Of a stretch of 64,000 nt of DNA, positions 52,498-62,499 are shown one piece after another (the first letter of the stretch is position 1; each line of letters opens with the position of its first letter). The stretch comes from Flavobacterium sp. 5 (GTDB lineage: Bacteria > Bacteroidota > Bacteroidia > Flavobacteriales > Flavobacteriaceae). Both the position numbers and the translations under genes were made by a program. The notes beneath the pieces are model-generated. The model was not told the origin of the DNA. It searched no databases and saw only the letters and a program-made list of their open reading frames with translations. The stretch is from assembly GCF_002813295.1 (NCBI RefSeq), contig NZ_PHUE01000001.1:2604001-2668000 (forward strand), written 5' to 3'.

Positions 52498-54930
52498 TTA
52501 TGAGATTTCATTGATGTTAATTTTTGGTATGGTAAAAAATATAGTAGTGCCATGACCAAATGAAGATTCTGCCCAAATATTCCCTCCGTGTAAGGCGATA
52601 ATTTTTTTACAAATTGCGAGACTTAGTCCTATTCCAGAGTATTCTTCCCGATTATTTAAGCGTTTAAAAATTATAAATATTTTTTCGAGATTATGTTCTT
52701 CAATTCCAATCCCATTGTCTTGTACAGTGATTTGCCAATTATTGCCAACTGGTATTGCACTTATATTGATTTCTAAAGGGACTTCTTTTTTTCTGAATTC
52801 TATAGAATTGGCTATTAAGTGTTTGAATAATTGGATTAATTCTACAAAGTATCCATTTACTGTTGGTAGTTTATCAATGTGAATATTTGCTTTCGTTTTT
52901 TCGATACTATTAGTCAACGTTGAGATAGCATTATTTACTATTTCATTACAATCCTCTTTTGAAATTTCAACTTGTTTTCCTATTCTGGAATAGTCTAGTA
53001 GTCCTTTAACAAGCTTTTGCATTCTATCAGATGACTCAAAAATAAAATTTAGATATTGTTCTTGTTCTTCTTCATTATGGTCTTTTAGATGATCATTCTT
53101 GAGAAGTTCTGTAAAATATTTTAAAGTTAATAAAGGTTCTTGTAAATCATGGGAAGTTATATAGGCAAATTGCTCTAATTCTTTGTTTTGGATTTGTAAT
53201 TTTTGGTTTTGTGATGCAATTTTTTGTTCATTTTCTTTTCTTTCTGTAATGTCTTGTGCGATAGCATCTATATGGTCGGGAGTGCCATCTTTGTTATAAA
53301 TTAATTTTGCATTTAAAGAAATTGTTTTTAATAAACCAGATTTGGTTTTAATCATTTTTTCGTGATTAATTAAATTCTTTTTTTCGGTAATTATATAATG
53401 AACTAAATCAGTATCATCGTCATCGATGTCTAAAATTCGTGAATGTCGGCCTATTAACTCTTTGGGTGTGTATTCTATAATGTCTTTTACTGAAGGACTT
53501 ATGTTTAAAAATATACTATTGAGGTCTATTTGAAAAATAACATGTTGAATGTTTGTGAATATGTCACGGTATTTTTTTTCACTGTTTATTAATGCCTCTT
53601 CGATTTTTATTTTTTCTGTGATATTGGTTGAAATTACGGTTGCTCCAATTATTTCTTCGGCTTCATTTATAATAGGACTGGTTCTAAATTCCCAATAACT
53701 GCCGTTGAAATCAAATTGTCTTATAGTTGTGACGCTCTCCCCAAGAAAAACTTTGTCCAATACTGCTACCGCATCATTAAGTTCTTCTATATTGACTAAG
53801 CTTTCCTGTAGTGTCATACCTAGGGTAATTTCGATACTATTCATGGCCTTTATATTGTTTTTATGGAGGCTGTTGAAATTTAGATATTCGTAATTTCGGC
53901 CTATCGAATAAATACTCACATCTTTCGGGCTTTCAATAATGGATTCAAGGATGGATTCACTTTTTTGTAGTTTTTTTCTGCTTATTTTAGTTAAGTTCTT
54001 AGCTCTTTGACGTTCATCTAAAATCGATGATAAAAAAAGACTACATATAGCGGTGAAACACAGAAATAAGTCTAATGATAAAATTGAATTATTGATACTG
54101 TCTTTGCTAAATGGACCAATTCCTTTGACTGTTGTTATGATTGCAAATGAAGAAATTATTAGAATAATGAGCGTTGTGATTTGTGTTCCAAAACGATAAA
54201 CAGCCCAAAACAGAATAGCAATAATGATGTACTTTAGATCAAAATGTTTAAAAAATACTATGTAACAAACAAGGACAACAACAGCTCCAAATAATAGTAA
54301 TTCTAAGATTTTAAATTTTTTTTTCTCAAAAGAATCTTTTAGATACCAAGATAAAAAAACGGGGGTAACTAAAATGATCCCAACAATGTCTCCAAGCCAC
54401 CATGTTTGAAAAACATACCAGTGTTCTTTGGTTATAAAACCGCCAATAGTTAAAGTAATTACACCTATTGATGAAGTGATTGTGGCGTAAGTAATAGAGC
54501 CAGAAATAAGTAGTATTAATATATTTTTTCCGTTGTATAATGGATGATTCTTCTTATTTGTATTGATTATTATGTATTTGCTAATGATTGATGCGATTAC
54601 GTTCCCAAGGCCAATGAAGAATCCGGCAAAGATTATAGTTAGTAAATGTTGATTGTTTAAATTTTGGACATTTAAATTATTTAAAATATTTGATAAAAAA
54701 GCGCCAATAAAGATTCCTGGTAAAGCTCTGTTGCCTAAAATTAAGACAGCTGCCAATGATAATCCTGAGGCTGGAAATAGTGGGCTAACTGCCAAAAAAG
54801 CTATTGATAATAAAAAGCTGAGTTTGGCAAGAAGAATATATAATGCTGCTACTAAAAGAATAACGACAGGTGTGGACCTTAAAAAGGTTGGCTCTGAATA
54901 GAATGAAGTTAATGAATGATTAGATTTCAT
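52498..54930 (-). CDS. Membrane histidine kinase with MASE1 and two PAS domains
   Basis: 810 residues from the ATG at 54930; a TTG at 54972 would add 14 residues of no recognisable character. Eight or so membrane helices at about 20-300 form a MASE1 sensor (SPLFPASGLSLAAVLILGNR). PAS domains follow at about 320-440 and 450-570 (IGATVISTNITEKIKIEEAL, AIAQDITERKENEQK). Phosphoacceptor His in ITSHDLQEPLLTLKYFTELL, N-box in LFKHLIANSIEFRKK and ATP lid QDNGIGIEEHNLEKIFIIF. Its architecture recalls phytochrome-type kinases that pair with a single-domain regulator, encoded next. Confidence 0.92.
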   Translation of the reverse strand: MKSNHSLTSFYSEPTFLRSTPVVILLVAALYILLAKLSFLLSIAFLAVSPLFPASGLSLAAVLILGNRALPGIFIGAFLSNILNNLNVQNLNNQHLLTIIFAGFFIGLGNVIASIISKYIIINTNKKNHPLYNGKNILILLISGSITYATITSSIGVITLTIGGFITKEHWYVFQTWWLGDIVGIILVTPVFLSWYLKDSFEKKKFKILELLLFGAVVVLVCYIVFFKHFDLKYIIIAILFWAVYRFGTQITTLIILIISSFAIITTVKGIGPFSKDSINNSILSLDLFLCFTAICSLFLSSILDERQRAKNLTKISRKKLQKSESILESIIESPKDVSIYSIGRNYEYLNFNSLHKNNIKAMNSIEITLGMTLQESLVNIEELNDAVAVLDKVFLGESVTTIRQFDFNGSYWEFRTSPIINEAEEIIGATVISTNITEKIKIEEALINSEKKYRDIFTNIQHVIFQIDLNSIFLNISPSVKDIIEYTPKELIGRHSRILDIDDDDTDLVHYIITEKKNLINHEKMIKTKSGLLKTISLNAKLIYNKDGTPDHIDAIAQDITERKENEQKIASQNQKLQIQNKELEQFAYITSHDLQEPLLTLKYFTELLKNDHLKDHNEEEQEQYLNFIFESSDRMQKLVKGLLDYSRIGKQVEISKEDCNEIVNNAISTLTNSIEKTKANIHIDKLPTVNGYFVELIQLFKHLIANSIEFRKKEVPLEINISAIPVGNNWQITVQDNGIGIEEHNLEKIFIIFKRLNNREEYSGIGLSLAICKKIIALHGGNIWAESSFGHGTTIFFTIPKININEIS

Positions 54931-55224
54931 TATGTTTTGATTTCTATTTGCGTTAATATTAGAAATTAACAAGAACTGTCGTTATTAATAAAGGTTTCTT
55001 AATTCTCAATATTAATAGTTTAAATGACTAAAAATGTACGTTTTTGGATATGAATTTATGAAAATTAAATTAAAGTTTTTAATTTCAGTTGTTTTATTTC
55101 TCTAATTGAGGACTAATTAGTTTGTCTTTTTTTCTGATTCATTTGAAGAACTTGTTTTTTCTTAGCCTCTGTTTTTGAGATAGTCACGTTTTTTAGCTTA
55201 ATAAATAGGTAAGGGGTAAAAACA
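54931..55224. other. Gene-free stretch between histidine kinase and tRNA-Phe
   Basis: AT-rich. I see the possible promoter region of the kinase gene and a Lys-rich 25-codon minus-strand frame (about 55185-55110), which is too short to support. Nothing else. Confidence 0.5.
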
Positions 55225-55253
55225 AAAAACCCACTAATTTCTTAGTGGGTTTT
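55225..55253 (-). terminator. Terminator of tRNA-Phe
   Basis: On the minus strand: AACCCACTAA, loop GAAA, TTAGTGGGTT followed by TTTT (stem bases about 55228-55253). Confidence 0.88.
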
Positions 55254-55254
55254 G

Positions 55255-55327
55255 TGGTACCTCCAGGGATCGAACCAGGGACACATGGATTTTCAGTCCA
55301 TTGCTCTACCATCTGAGCTAAGGTACC
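55255..55327 (-). tRNA. tRNA-Phe (anticodon GAA)
   Basis: Minus strand: acceptor GGTACCT with AGGTACC and discriminator A at 55255. Anticodon stem ATGGA/TCCAT, loop CTGAAAA, anticodon GAA. T-loop GGTTCGATCC. CCA is not encoded. 73 nt. Confidence 0.96.
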
Positions 55328-55340
55328 GTGCTAATGCGGG

Positions 55341-55372
55341 TGCAAATATAGGATCATTTTTAATTTATCCAA
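55341..55372 (-). promoter_or_regulatory. Promoter of tRNA-Phe
   Basis: Minus strand: TTG (55372-55370), 19 bases, TATATTTG (55350-55343). Confidence 0.7.
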
Positions 55373-55424
55373 AACAAATTTTAAAAAAAATCAATTTGTA
55401 TCTTCGCAATGTTAAAGATAAATT

Positions 55425-56159
55425 ATGATTCTAGCAATTGATGTTGGGAATACCAGAATTAAATCTGCTGTATTTGAGGGGACTACCATTTTGGAGAGTT
55501 TTGTTTTTTTGAAAACTGAGCTTGAAATAAATATTCAAAATATTCTAAAAAAGTATAAAAAAATATATCATTTGGTAGTTTCTTCTGTTTCGGATATAGA
55601 AAAACAGTCTTTTTCAAACTTTGAAAGTCGGGTAAACATTCATTTCGTCTCCCGTAATGATTCCTTTCCGTTTGTCAATCGTTATAAGACGCCAAATACT
55701 TTAGGTGTTGATAGGATGGTGCTTGCAACTGGCGCGACACTTCAGTTCCCAAATCAGAACCGACTAGTTATCGATGCTGGGACTTGTGTCACGTATGATT
55801 TTATCGACGAATCAAATAATTATCTTGGTGGTGCAATTTCTCCTGGGCTTCAGTTAAGATATAGCGCTTTACATAATTTTACGGCAAAACTTCCCTTATT
55901 AGAATTGGAGAATCCGGAATATTTTATAGGTAAATCAACTTCAGAATCGTTACATTCAGGAGTTGTAAACGGATTGGTCTATGAAATTGATGGTTTTATA
56001 GAGGAATATAAGGCATTACATCCAAACTTTATAATAATTTTAACGGGTGGAGATGCAGTTTTTTTGGCTAAACGATTAAAAAATACCATATTTGCCAATT
56101 CAAATTTCCTATTAGAGAGTTTGAATCAAATTTTTCAATATAAAATAGAAAATGATTAA
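55425..56159 (+). CDS. coaX: Type III pantothenate kinase
   Basis: 244 residues. MILAIDVGNTRIKSAVFEGT holds the DxGNT phosphate-binding motif, TLGVDRMVLATGA and DAGTCVTYDFIDESN the family's second and third motifs, GGAISPGLQLRYSAL the pantothenate region. It catalyses the first step of coenzyme A synthesis. TATCTTCG at 55399-55406 may be the -7 box. It overlaps the next gene by 8 bp and opens an operon that runs to the CorC-like gene. Confidence 0.95.
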   Translation: MILAIDVGNTRIKSAVFEGTTILESFVFLKTELEINIQNILKKYKKIYHLVVSSVSDIEKQSFSNFESRVNIHFVSRNDSFPFVNRYKTPNTLGVDRMVLATGATLQFPNQNRLVIDAGTCVTYDFIDESNNYLGGAISPGLQLRYSALHNFTAKLPLLELENPEYFIGKSTSESLHSGVVNGLVYEIDGFIEEYKALHPNFIIILTGGDAVFLAKRLKNTIFANSNFLLESLNQIFQYKIEND

Positions 56160-57402
56160 AAAAATTATTGTTATTGCATGTTTCTTTTTTTCACTAATGT
56201 CTAATGCTCAAAGTGGAACTGCATCTCCTTATTCTTTTTTCGGAATAGGAGAATCCAGATTTAAAGGAAATCTTGAAAATCGTTCCATGGGAGGGCTTGG
56301 TATCGAGCAAGACAGTCTTCATATGAATATTTTGAATCCAGCGAGTTTTGCTGCTATGAGGTTTACGGCTTTTACAATAGGAGGAAATTATACGACTACC
56401 AATTTGAAAACTGACTCCAGAAGTGAGAAATCTCAAAGAACAACTTTGGATTATTTGGCAATTGCTTTGCCTTTAGGGAAAATGGGTGTTGGATTTGGTT
56501 TGATTCCTTATACTTCAGTAGGTTATAATATTCAATCAACTGACGATAAACCCGATGGTGTTAATAATGTGATGAAAGGTACGGGAGGTTTAAATAAAGC
56601 TTTTTTATCATTTGGATATACTGTTATTCCAAATTTATTAGTTGGTATTGATATGCAGTATAATTTTGGAAGGATTAATAACTCAAATTTAGAATATTTA
56701 ACTGGTGTAGTGGTCGGAACACAAGAAACAAACAAAGCTGATTTGAATGGATTTGCAACTAATATAGGTGTAATGTACAAGCATAAAATCTTTGAAAAAA
56801 CAAATTTTTACAGTAGTTTGACCTATACTCCTAAAAGTAAATTATCCTCTACAAATACCAAAACTATTTCAACCGTAAATTATAATTCAAATTATGATGT
56901 AGCTATTATTGATCCTCAGGATGAAAGACAAATTAGAACAGATTTGACAATTCCAGATAAGGTATCTATCGGTTTCGGAGCAGGTAAGACCAAAAAATGG
57001 TTGTTAGGAACTCAATTGGTTTTTCAAAATGTTGGAAAGTTGACAGATGACTTCAATACATTAAGTAATGTTACTTATGGTAAATATTCAAGTTATAGTT
57101 TAGGAGGTTTTTATGTTCCTAATTATAATGTTTTTTCAAGATATTTTCAAAAGGTGGTGTATAGAGGAGGTTTGAAATATACGAAAACAGGAACCATAAT
57201 TTCTTCTGAAGAAATTGATGAGAAAGCGGTAACTCTTGGATTTGGAATGCCTATTATTGGAAGTCTTTCTAATTTTAACTTAGGATTAGAATATGGGACA
57301 AGAGGGACTACTTCTAATGGATTGGTTAAAGAAAATTACTTTACTCTTGCCGTGAGCTTTTCTCTTAATGATAAATGGTTTGGACATAGAAAAATTGACT
57401 AA
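56152..57402 (+). CDS. Outer-membrane beta-barrel protein, FadL/putative-porin-like
   Basis: 416 residues. Signal peptide MIKKIIVIACFFFSLMSNAQ. GTASPYSFFGIGESRFKGNL and ENRSMGGLGIEQD are typical of the Bacteroidota outer-membrane family often found next to coaX and lptC. The rest alternates hydrophobic and polar residues and ends in FTLAVSFSLNDKWFGHRKID. Beta-barrel transport or assembly role is likely, but the substrate is unknown. Confidence 0.8.
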   Translation: MIKKIIVIACFFFSLMSNAQSGTASPYSFFGIGESRFKGNLENRSMGGLGIEQDSLHMNILNPASFAAMRFTAFTIGGNYTTTNLKTDSRSEKSQRTTLDYLAIALPLGKMGVGFGLIPYTSVGYNIQSTDDKPDGVNNVMKGTGGLNKAFLSFGYTVIPNLLVGIDMQYNFGRINNSNLEYLTGVVVGTQETNKADLNGFATNIGVMYKHKIFEKTNFYSSLTYTPKSKLSSTNTKTISTVNYNSNYDVAIIDPQDERQIRTDLTIPDKVSIGFGAGKTKKWLLGTQLVFQNVGKLTDDFNTLSNVTYGKYSSYSLGGFYVPNYNVFSRYFQKVVYRGGLKYTKTGTIISSEEIDEKAVTLGFGMPIIGSLSNFNLGLEYGTRGTTSNGLVKENYFTLAVSFSLNDKWFGHRKID

Positions 57403-57439
57403 TTATAAGTCAAAGAAATTGAGTTTCTGTATTGTTTAA

Positions 57440-58003
57440 ATGTTTACTATGAATTTTTTTAATAAAGATATTTCTTTTTTTTTGTCACTTTTCATTATTG
57501 TAAGTGTGCTTTTTGGTTGTGAAAGTAATTTTAAAGAAGTTCATAAAAATGACTATTCTGAATTTGTTCCAAGTGGCGATGCAGATGATGTGAATTTAAA
57601 ATATACCGATTCAGGAAAAATAAAATCAATATTGGTGAGCCCTAAAATGTTCGATTACGCCAATGTTGAGTTTGCCTTTACAGAATTTCCAAAAGGGGTT
57701 GATGTAACAGTTTATGATAATAACGGAAAAAGAACTTTCATTCGTTCGAATTACGCGGTTTCCTATAAACAAACTAATATTATAGATTTACAGGGTAAAG
57801 TAAAAATTACTTCGGAAGCAGGACAAGTATTAGAAACTGAGCAATTATTTTTTGATCAAAAAAATCAATGGTTTTATACTGAAAAGAAATTTAAATTGAC
57901 TGATGCCGCAAACAGTTCTACTGGGCAAGGAATTGATTTTAGTAAAGATTTTAAAACCATTAATTCGCAAAGAATACAAGGGGAAATAGAATCAAAAGAA
58001 TAA
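57440..58003 (+). CDS. lptC: LPS export periplasmic protein LptC
   Basis: 187 residues with N-terminal membrane anchor and a lipobox-like Cys (SVLFGCESN). The beta-jelly-roll is visible in VSPKMFDYANVEFAFTEFPK, YAVSYKQTNIIDLQGKVKIT and ETEQLFFDQKNQWFYTEKKF. LptC links the LptBFG transporter to LptA in lipopolysaccharide transport. The start could be the Met at 57440 or 57449. Genes on either side are close and on the same strand. Confidence 0.88.
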   Translation: MFTMNFFNKDISFFLSLFIIVSVLFGCESNFKEVHKNDYSEFVPSGDADDVNLKYTDSGKIKSILVSPKMFDYANVEFAFTEFPKGVDVTVYDNNGKRTFIRSNYAVSYKQTNIIDLQGKVKITSEAGQVLETEQLFFDQKNQWFYTEKKFKLTDAANSSTGQGIDFSKDFKTINSQRIQGEIESKE

Positions 58004-58018
58004 TAAAAAACAAAAAAC

Positions 58019-58210
58019 ATGAATTTTTTAAAATATACCTCTTACCTATACTTAGCTTTTGGAATCTATTTTTTATATGATGGTTATACAAAATGGAGCA
58101 CCAACGAAACTCCTTTGCTAAGTTTTATTATTGCAGGACTTGCCATTTTTATGTTTTTCTTTAGAAGGAAGTTTGCAAAAAAGTTTGAAGATAGAAATAA
58201 ACAATCTTAA
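58019..58210 (+). CDS. Small two-helix membrane protein
   Basis: 63 residues with two membrane helices (YLYLAFGIYFLYDGYT and LLSFIIAGLAIFMFFFRRKF), ending in a charged tail. It lies 15 bp after lptC and 5 bp before the CNNM/CorC gene, so it is probably cotranscribed. Conserved in flavobacterial operons of this kind as far as I recall. Function unknown. Confidence 0.75.
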   Translation: MNFLKYTSYLYLAFGIYFLYDGYTKWSTNETPLLSFIIAGLAIFMFFFRRKFAKKFEDRNKQS

Positions 58211-58215
58211 ATGAA

Positions 58216-59475
58216 ATGGAAATAGGTATCATAATATTGTGCTTAATACTATGTGCTTTTTTTTCTGGAATGGAAATAGCGTTTATCTCTTCGAATAAAA
58301 TTTATCTTGAGTTAGAAAAAAAACAAGACAGTTTTGTTTCCAAAACACTTACAAAGCTCACAGAGAAACCATCAAAATTTATTGCCGCAATGCTTATCGG
58401 TAACAATATAGCCCTTGTTGTTTATGGGTTTTTTATGGGTGAGTTGTTGATGAGATGGTTGTTATTGTTTGATTTGCATTTTTCGAATTTCACTAGTCTT
58501 TTGATTCAAACGGTAATTTCGACTTTTATAGTTCTAATAACTGCAGAATTTCTTCCCAAAGTTTTTTTTCAAATATATGCCAATTTACTAATCAAGTTTT
58601 TTGCCATACCGTCTTACTTCTTTTATAAATTATTCTATTTTATTTCTACTTTTTTGATTTGGATTTCTGATTTTGTTTTGAGGAAATTTTTTAAAACTGA
58701 AGGAGATCAAGTGCAGCTTTATTTTAGTAAAATAGAGCTAGGGAATTATATTGCCGAACAAATGAGTACAGTTGAGAATGATGAAGAAGTAGATTCAGAA
58801 ATACAAATTTTCAGAAATGCTTTAGATTTCTCTGCGGTTAAAGCTAGGGATGTTATGACTCCACGAACTGAAATTGCAGCAATCGATGTTTTAGAATCGA
58901 TAGAGAATCTAAAAGCGTTATTTATAGAAACTGGTTATTCTAAAATGGTGATTTATCAAAATTCATTAGATGACATCATTGGCTATGTACACTCTTTTGA
59001 CTTGTTTAAAAAACCTTCCAGTATTAAGGAAATAGTTATTGCAGTAGAATTTATTCCAGAAGCAATTTTTGTAAAAGATGCTATGAATTTGCTGACTAAA
59101 AAGAGAAAAAGCGTGGCGGTAGTATTGGATGAATATGGTGGTACATCAGGGATATTAACTATTGAAGATATTGTGGAAGAGCTTTTTGGTGAAATAGAAG
59201 ATGAGCATGATTTGGATGAAGAATTAATAGAAAAAGAACTGGGTGATAATTCGTTTTTATTTTCAACTCGTTTTGATGTAGAGTACTTAAATCAAACGTA
59301 TAAGCTGGAAATTCCCGAGAGTGATTCTTATGGTACACTTGGAGGATTTATAGTAGGTTTTACTAAGGAAATTCCTCAAAAAGGAGATGAAATTACTATA
59401 GAAAATTATCATTTTGTCATTGAAGAAGCAACAAATAAGAAGATTGAATTGGTTAAAATGACAATCAAAGACTAG
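58216..59475 (+). CDS. Hemolysin family CNNM/CorC-like transporter protein
   Basis: 419 residues. DUF21 (CNNM) membrane domain at 1-190, then a CBS pair (ARDVMTPRTEIAAIDVLESI, AVVLDEYGGTSGILTIEDIV) and a C-terminal CorC/HlyC domain (SDSYGTLGGFIVGFTKEIPQ). The family is linked to magnesium or cobalt export and divalent-cation homeostasis; the name hemolysin is historical. Last gene of the coaX operon. An A-rich spacer of 110 bp precedes ppiD. Confidence 0.92.
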   Translation: MEIGIIILCLILCAFFSGMEIAFISSNKIYLELEKKQDSFVSKTLTKLTEKPSKFIAAMLIGNNIALVVYGFFMGELLMRWLLLFDLHFSNFTSLLIQTVISTFIVLITAEFLPKVFFQIYANLLIKFFAIPSYFFYKLFYFISTFLIWISDFVLRKFFKTEGDQVQLYFSKIELGNYIAEQMSTVENDEEVDSEIQIFRNALDFSAVKARDVMTPRTEIAAIDVLESIENLKALFIETGYSKMVIYQNSLDDIIGYVHSFDLFKKPSSIKEIVIAVEFIPEAIFVKDAMNLLTKKRKSVAVVLDEYGGTSGILTIEDIVEELFGEIEDEHDLDEELIEKELGDNSFLFSTRFDVEYLNQTYKLEIPESDSYGTLGGFIVGFTKEIPQKGDEITIENYHFVIEEATNKKIELVKMTIKD

Positions 59476-59585
59476 GATTGCTTTTTTAATTTAAAAAAAA
59501 ACAAAAAAAAAACAGTAGTTCTATAATTATTAATTAGATAATTGTATTTTCGCAAACAAAATTTTAAAATAAACAATAATATACA

Positions 59586-61685
59586 ATGGCAGTTTTATCA
59601 AAAATTAGACAACATTCCGCTATAATGATTGGAGTTATTGCTCTAGCATTATTTTCATTTATCATACAAGATCTTTTTACGAAAGGGAATTTTGGTAAAA
59701 GCTCAAAAGATGTTGGAAGCATCAATGGAAAGGATATCGCATTTGAAGACTTTAGACTTAAAGTAAGTAATGTTGAGAAAAGTGGACAAGGAATTTCTTC
59801 TACAGAAGCTTCTAGAAGAGTATGGGATCAAGAGGTGACTATCGCTTTGCTATCTGCTGAATTTGATAAATTAGGATTAAGAGTAGGAGAAAAGCATATC
59901 ATGGATGTTCTTACAGCTGATCAAAATATTGGTAAAAATCCAATGTTCTTGAATGCTGCTGGTATGTTTGATATCGTTAAATTTAAAGAGTATTTTAAAT
60001 CAAACCCTGAACAGGCTCAATATCTAAAAGATAGAGAAAAAGATGCAGAATTGAATGCAAAATTTCAAATCTACAATACTTTAATTAAAGGTGGTATTTA
60101 TACAACTGAAAGCGAAGGAAAATTTAATTACGAATTAGGAGCAAACAAAGTGAACTTTGATTATGTAGCAGGTTTGTTTTCGACAATTAAAGATAGTGAA
60201 GTAAAAGTTACTGATGCTGATGTTTTGGATTACATGAAAGCTAGTCCGAAAAAATTCAAGTCTGATGAAACTCGTAATGTAGAGTATGTTTTGGTTGAAG
60301 ATAAAGCTTCTCCTGCAGATATTAATGATGTTAAATCTAAACTTACTTCTTTATTGTCTGGAAGTGTTGTTTATAATCAAGCTAGTGGTAAAAATGATAC
60401 TTTAGCGGGATTTAAAAACACTAAAAATGTAGTTGAATTTGTAAACTCAAATTCTGATGTACCTTACGATTCTTCTTATGTAGCCAAAAAAGATTTGCCA
60501 GCTGTAGATGCTGATAAATTATACAACTTAGCACCTGGAGAAATTTACGGACCTTATGTTTTTGGTAAATATTACTGTATTTCTAAATCATTAGGAAAAA
60601 AAGCAGGTGTAAATGCTAAAGCAAGTCATATTCTTATTAGTTATGAAGGAACTCAAGTTCCTAATAAAAAAGAAAAAAGAACTAAAGAAGAAGCAAAAGC
60701 AAAAGCTGAAGCTATTTTAGCTCAAGTAACTGCAAATCCAGATAGTTTCATGATGTTAGCTTTTACAGCTTCTGATGATTCTTCTTCTCAACAAGGAGGC
60801 GATTTAGGTTATTTTGGACAAAATCAAATGGTAAAGCCTTTTAATGATTTTGTTTTCAATAACGGAATTGGAAAAATTGGATTGGTAGAAACTCCATTTG
60901 GATACCATATTATTAAAATTACAGACAAACAAGATGGTGTTCGTTTAGCAACTGTAGCTCAAAAAATTGAAGCTTCAGAAGCTACTTCTGATAAAGTTTT
61001 TGAGCAAGCAACTAAATTTGAAATGGCTGTTGCTGATAAAGATTTTAATAAAGTTGCGAAAGATTTAGCTCTTACTGTTGCACCAGCTGTTTCAGTAAAA
61101 GCAATGGATGAAAATTTTGGACCTTTAGGAGCTCAAAGAACTATTGTAAGATGGGCTTTTGAGAAAGATACTAAAGAAGGATCTGTTAAAAGATTTGAAG
61201 TTGCTAACTTAGGTCATGTAATTGCAAAAGTGAAGTCTATTGATAATTCTGGATTAGTTCCAGTTGAACAAGCAAGACCATACGTAGAGTCGATTCTTAA
61301 AAACAAGAAAAAAGCTGAATTGTTAAAAGCTAAAATGACAGGAAGCTCATTAGAAGCTATTGCAAAAGCAACAGGTTCTACTGTTCAAAAAGCAGCAAAT
61401 GTTACTTTAGAAAATCCAGTTTTACCTGGAGGTGTTGGTCAAGAAGCTAAAGTTGTTGGAAACGCATTTGCTTTGGCAGCTAATAAAGTGTCAGCACCAA
61501 TCGAAGGAGTTACTGGGATTTATGTTGTAAAAAATACAAGTACAGTAAAAGCACCAGCTTTGAAAAGCTATGCGGATAATGTTGCTAAATTAAAAACACA
61601 AAGCGCATCAGAGGCTAACAGAGTATTGCCTGCTTTAAAAGAAGATGCTGATATTCAAGATAACAGAAAAGATTTTAATTACTAA
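59586..61685 (+). CDS. ppiD: Membrane-anchored peptidyl-prolyl isomerase, PpiD-like
   Basis: 699 residues. One N-terminal helix (about 12-31, IMIGVIALALFSFIIQDLF) anchors it in the inner membrane. A SurA-N-type chaperone region (about 40-220) is followed by a parvulin domain (about 345-455, ASHILISYEGTQVPNKKEKR, QGGDLGYFGQNQMVKPFNDF, TPFGYHIIKI). A second, degenerate parvulin-like segment may follow. It helps fold secreted proteins leaving the Sec channel. TATTTTCG at 59545-59552 may be the -7 box. A terminator follows. Confidence 0.93.
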   Translation: MAVLSKIRQHSAIMIGVIALALFSFIIQDLFTKGNFGKSSKDVGSINGKDIAFEDFRLKVSNVEKSGQGISSTEASRRVWDQEVTIALLSAEFDKLGLRVGEKHIMDVLTADQNIGKNPMFLNAAGMFDIVKFKEYFKSNPEQAQYLKDREKDAELNAKFQIYNTLIKGGIYTTESEGKFNYELGANKVNFDYVAGLFSTIKDSEVKVTDADVLDYMKASPKKFKSDETRNVEYVLVEDKASPADINDVKSKLTSLLSGSVVYNQASGKNDTLAGFKNTKNVVEFVNSNSDVPYDSSYVAKKDLPAVDADKLYNLAPGEIYGPYVFGKYYCISKSLGKKAGVNAKASHILISYEGTQVPNKKEKRTKEEAKAKAEAILAQVTANPDSFMMLAFTASDDSSSQQGGDLGYFGQNQMVKPFNDFVFNNGIGKIGLVETPFGYHIIKITDKQDGVRLATVAQKIEASEATSDKVFEQATKFEMAVADKDFNKVAKDLALTVAPAVSVKAMDENFGPLGAQRTIVRWAFEKDTKEGSVKRFEVANLGHVIAKVKSIDNSGLVPVEQARPYVESILKNKKKAELLKAKMTGSSLEAIAKATGSTVQKAANVTLENPVLPGGVGQEAKVVGNAFALAANKVSAPIEGVTGIYVVKNTSTVKAPALKSYADNVAKLKTQSASEANRVLPALKEDADIQDNRKDFNY

Positions 61686-62019
61686 ACAGTAATTAATTGA
61701 ATAACAAAAGCCCGATACTTTTAAACTGCGAGTATCGGGCTTTTTGTTTGAATATTTTGATTGTGTTTATCTAATAATATAGTTTTTAGTTTGAGGTTAA
61801 ATTATAATGCAAAATCTAGATAATTATGAAAATGTATTTTATTGTTGTAAAATCATGCTGTTAAAAGTTTATTTTGGTATATAATCTAAACAATTTGGGT
61901 TATAAGAAAAATTAGCATTAATTTGTCATCGGATTTTAGTAGAAATTATCTCCATATTAATAATTTTATTTTATAAATGAAAATGTATTGCTTAAATATT
62001 TTAATTAATAATAATTTGT
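61686..62019. other. Gene-free stretch after ppiD
   Basis: It holds the ppiD terminator at 61705-61746. The remaining 270 bp are AT-rich and show nothing I can support. Confidence 0.5.
61705..61746 (+). terminator. Terminator of ppiD
   Basis: AAAGCCCGATACT (61707-61719) with AGTATCGGGCTTT (61731-61743), then T residues. Confidence 0.92.
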
Positions 62020-62454
62020 ATGTTTAGTTTTTTTAGAAAAAAGCCTAAAGTGTATTCCAAAATTGAAAATCATATTTTTGGAATAATTACAGAGTTATTG
62101 AAACTTAGCGTTACAGATATTAATTGTGACGAATTAGGAGGTAAATATTATTTAAGTAATGAAGAACAACATTTTAGAGTTACTATCTTTAGCAATGATG
62201 CAGTTATTAGATTAACTAATACGAGAGACTCTGTTGCAGAGAAATATGATAAAATATTTGTTGAAGATGTTTTAAGAGCTGTAAAAGAAGAGAAACATCG
62301 TAGGATGGAATTAGTTTGTGATTCTATTACAATTAGTATTGAAAAAATGGCGGAGCGTTTGCACAATACTCTTATAGAATCAAATGAACAAGCAGATCAT
62401 ACAATTCAACTTATAGAATCTGTAAAATATTCTAAAAGCAAAAAAGCTAATTAA
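62020..62454 (+). CDS. Hypothetical cytoplasmic protein
   Basis: 144 residues, no signal peptide. MFSFFRKKPKVYSKIENHIF is basic at the start. The rest alternates strands and helices (DELGGKYYLSNEEQHFRVTI, FSNDAVIRLTNTRDSVAEKY) with a Lys/Ser-rich end. I recognise no family. It begins at the first good ATG, stands alone, and ends convergently with the GYDIA kinase gene. Confidence 0.6.
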   Translation: MFSFFRKKPKVYSKIENHIFGIITELLKLSVTDINCDELGGKYYLSNEEQHFRVTIFSNDAVIRLTNTRDSVAEKYDKIFVEDVLRAVKEEKHRRMELVCDSITISIEKMAERLHNTLIESNEQADHTIQLIESVKYSKSKKAN

Positions 62455-62499
62455 TTAAATGTTTTCATTTGATGTTTTTCATGCCTTTTCTGTTATAAT

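Noticed and set aside
55110..55185. Lys-rich minus-strand frame downstream of tRNA-Phe, possible integrase remnant
   Set aside because: About 25 codons with no recognisable motif. No attachment-site repeat of the tRNA end was seen.
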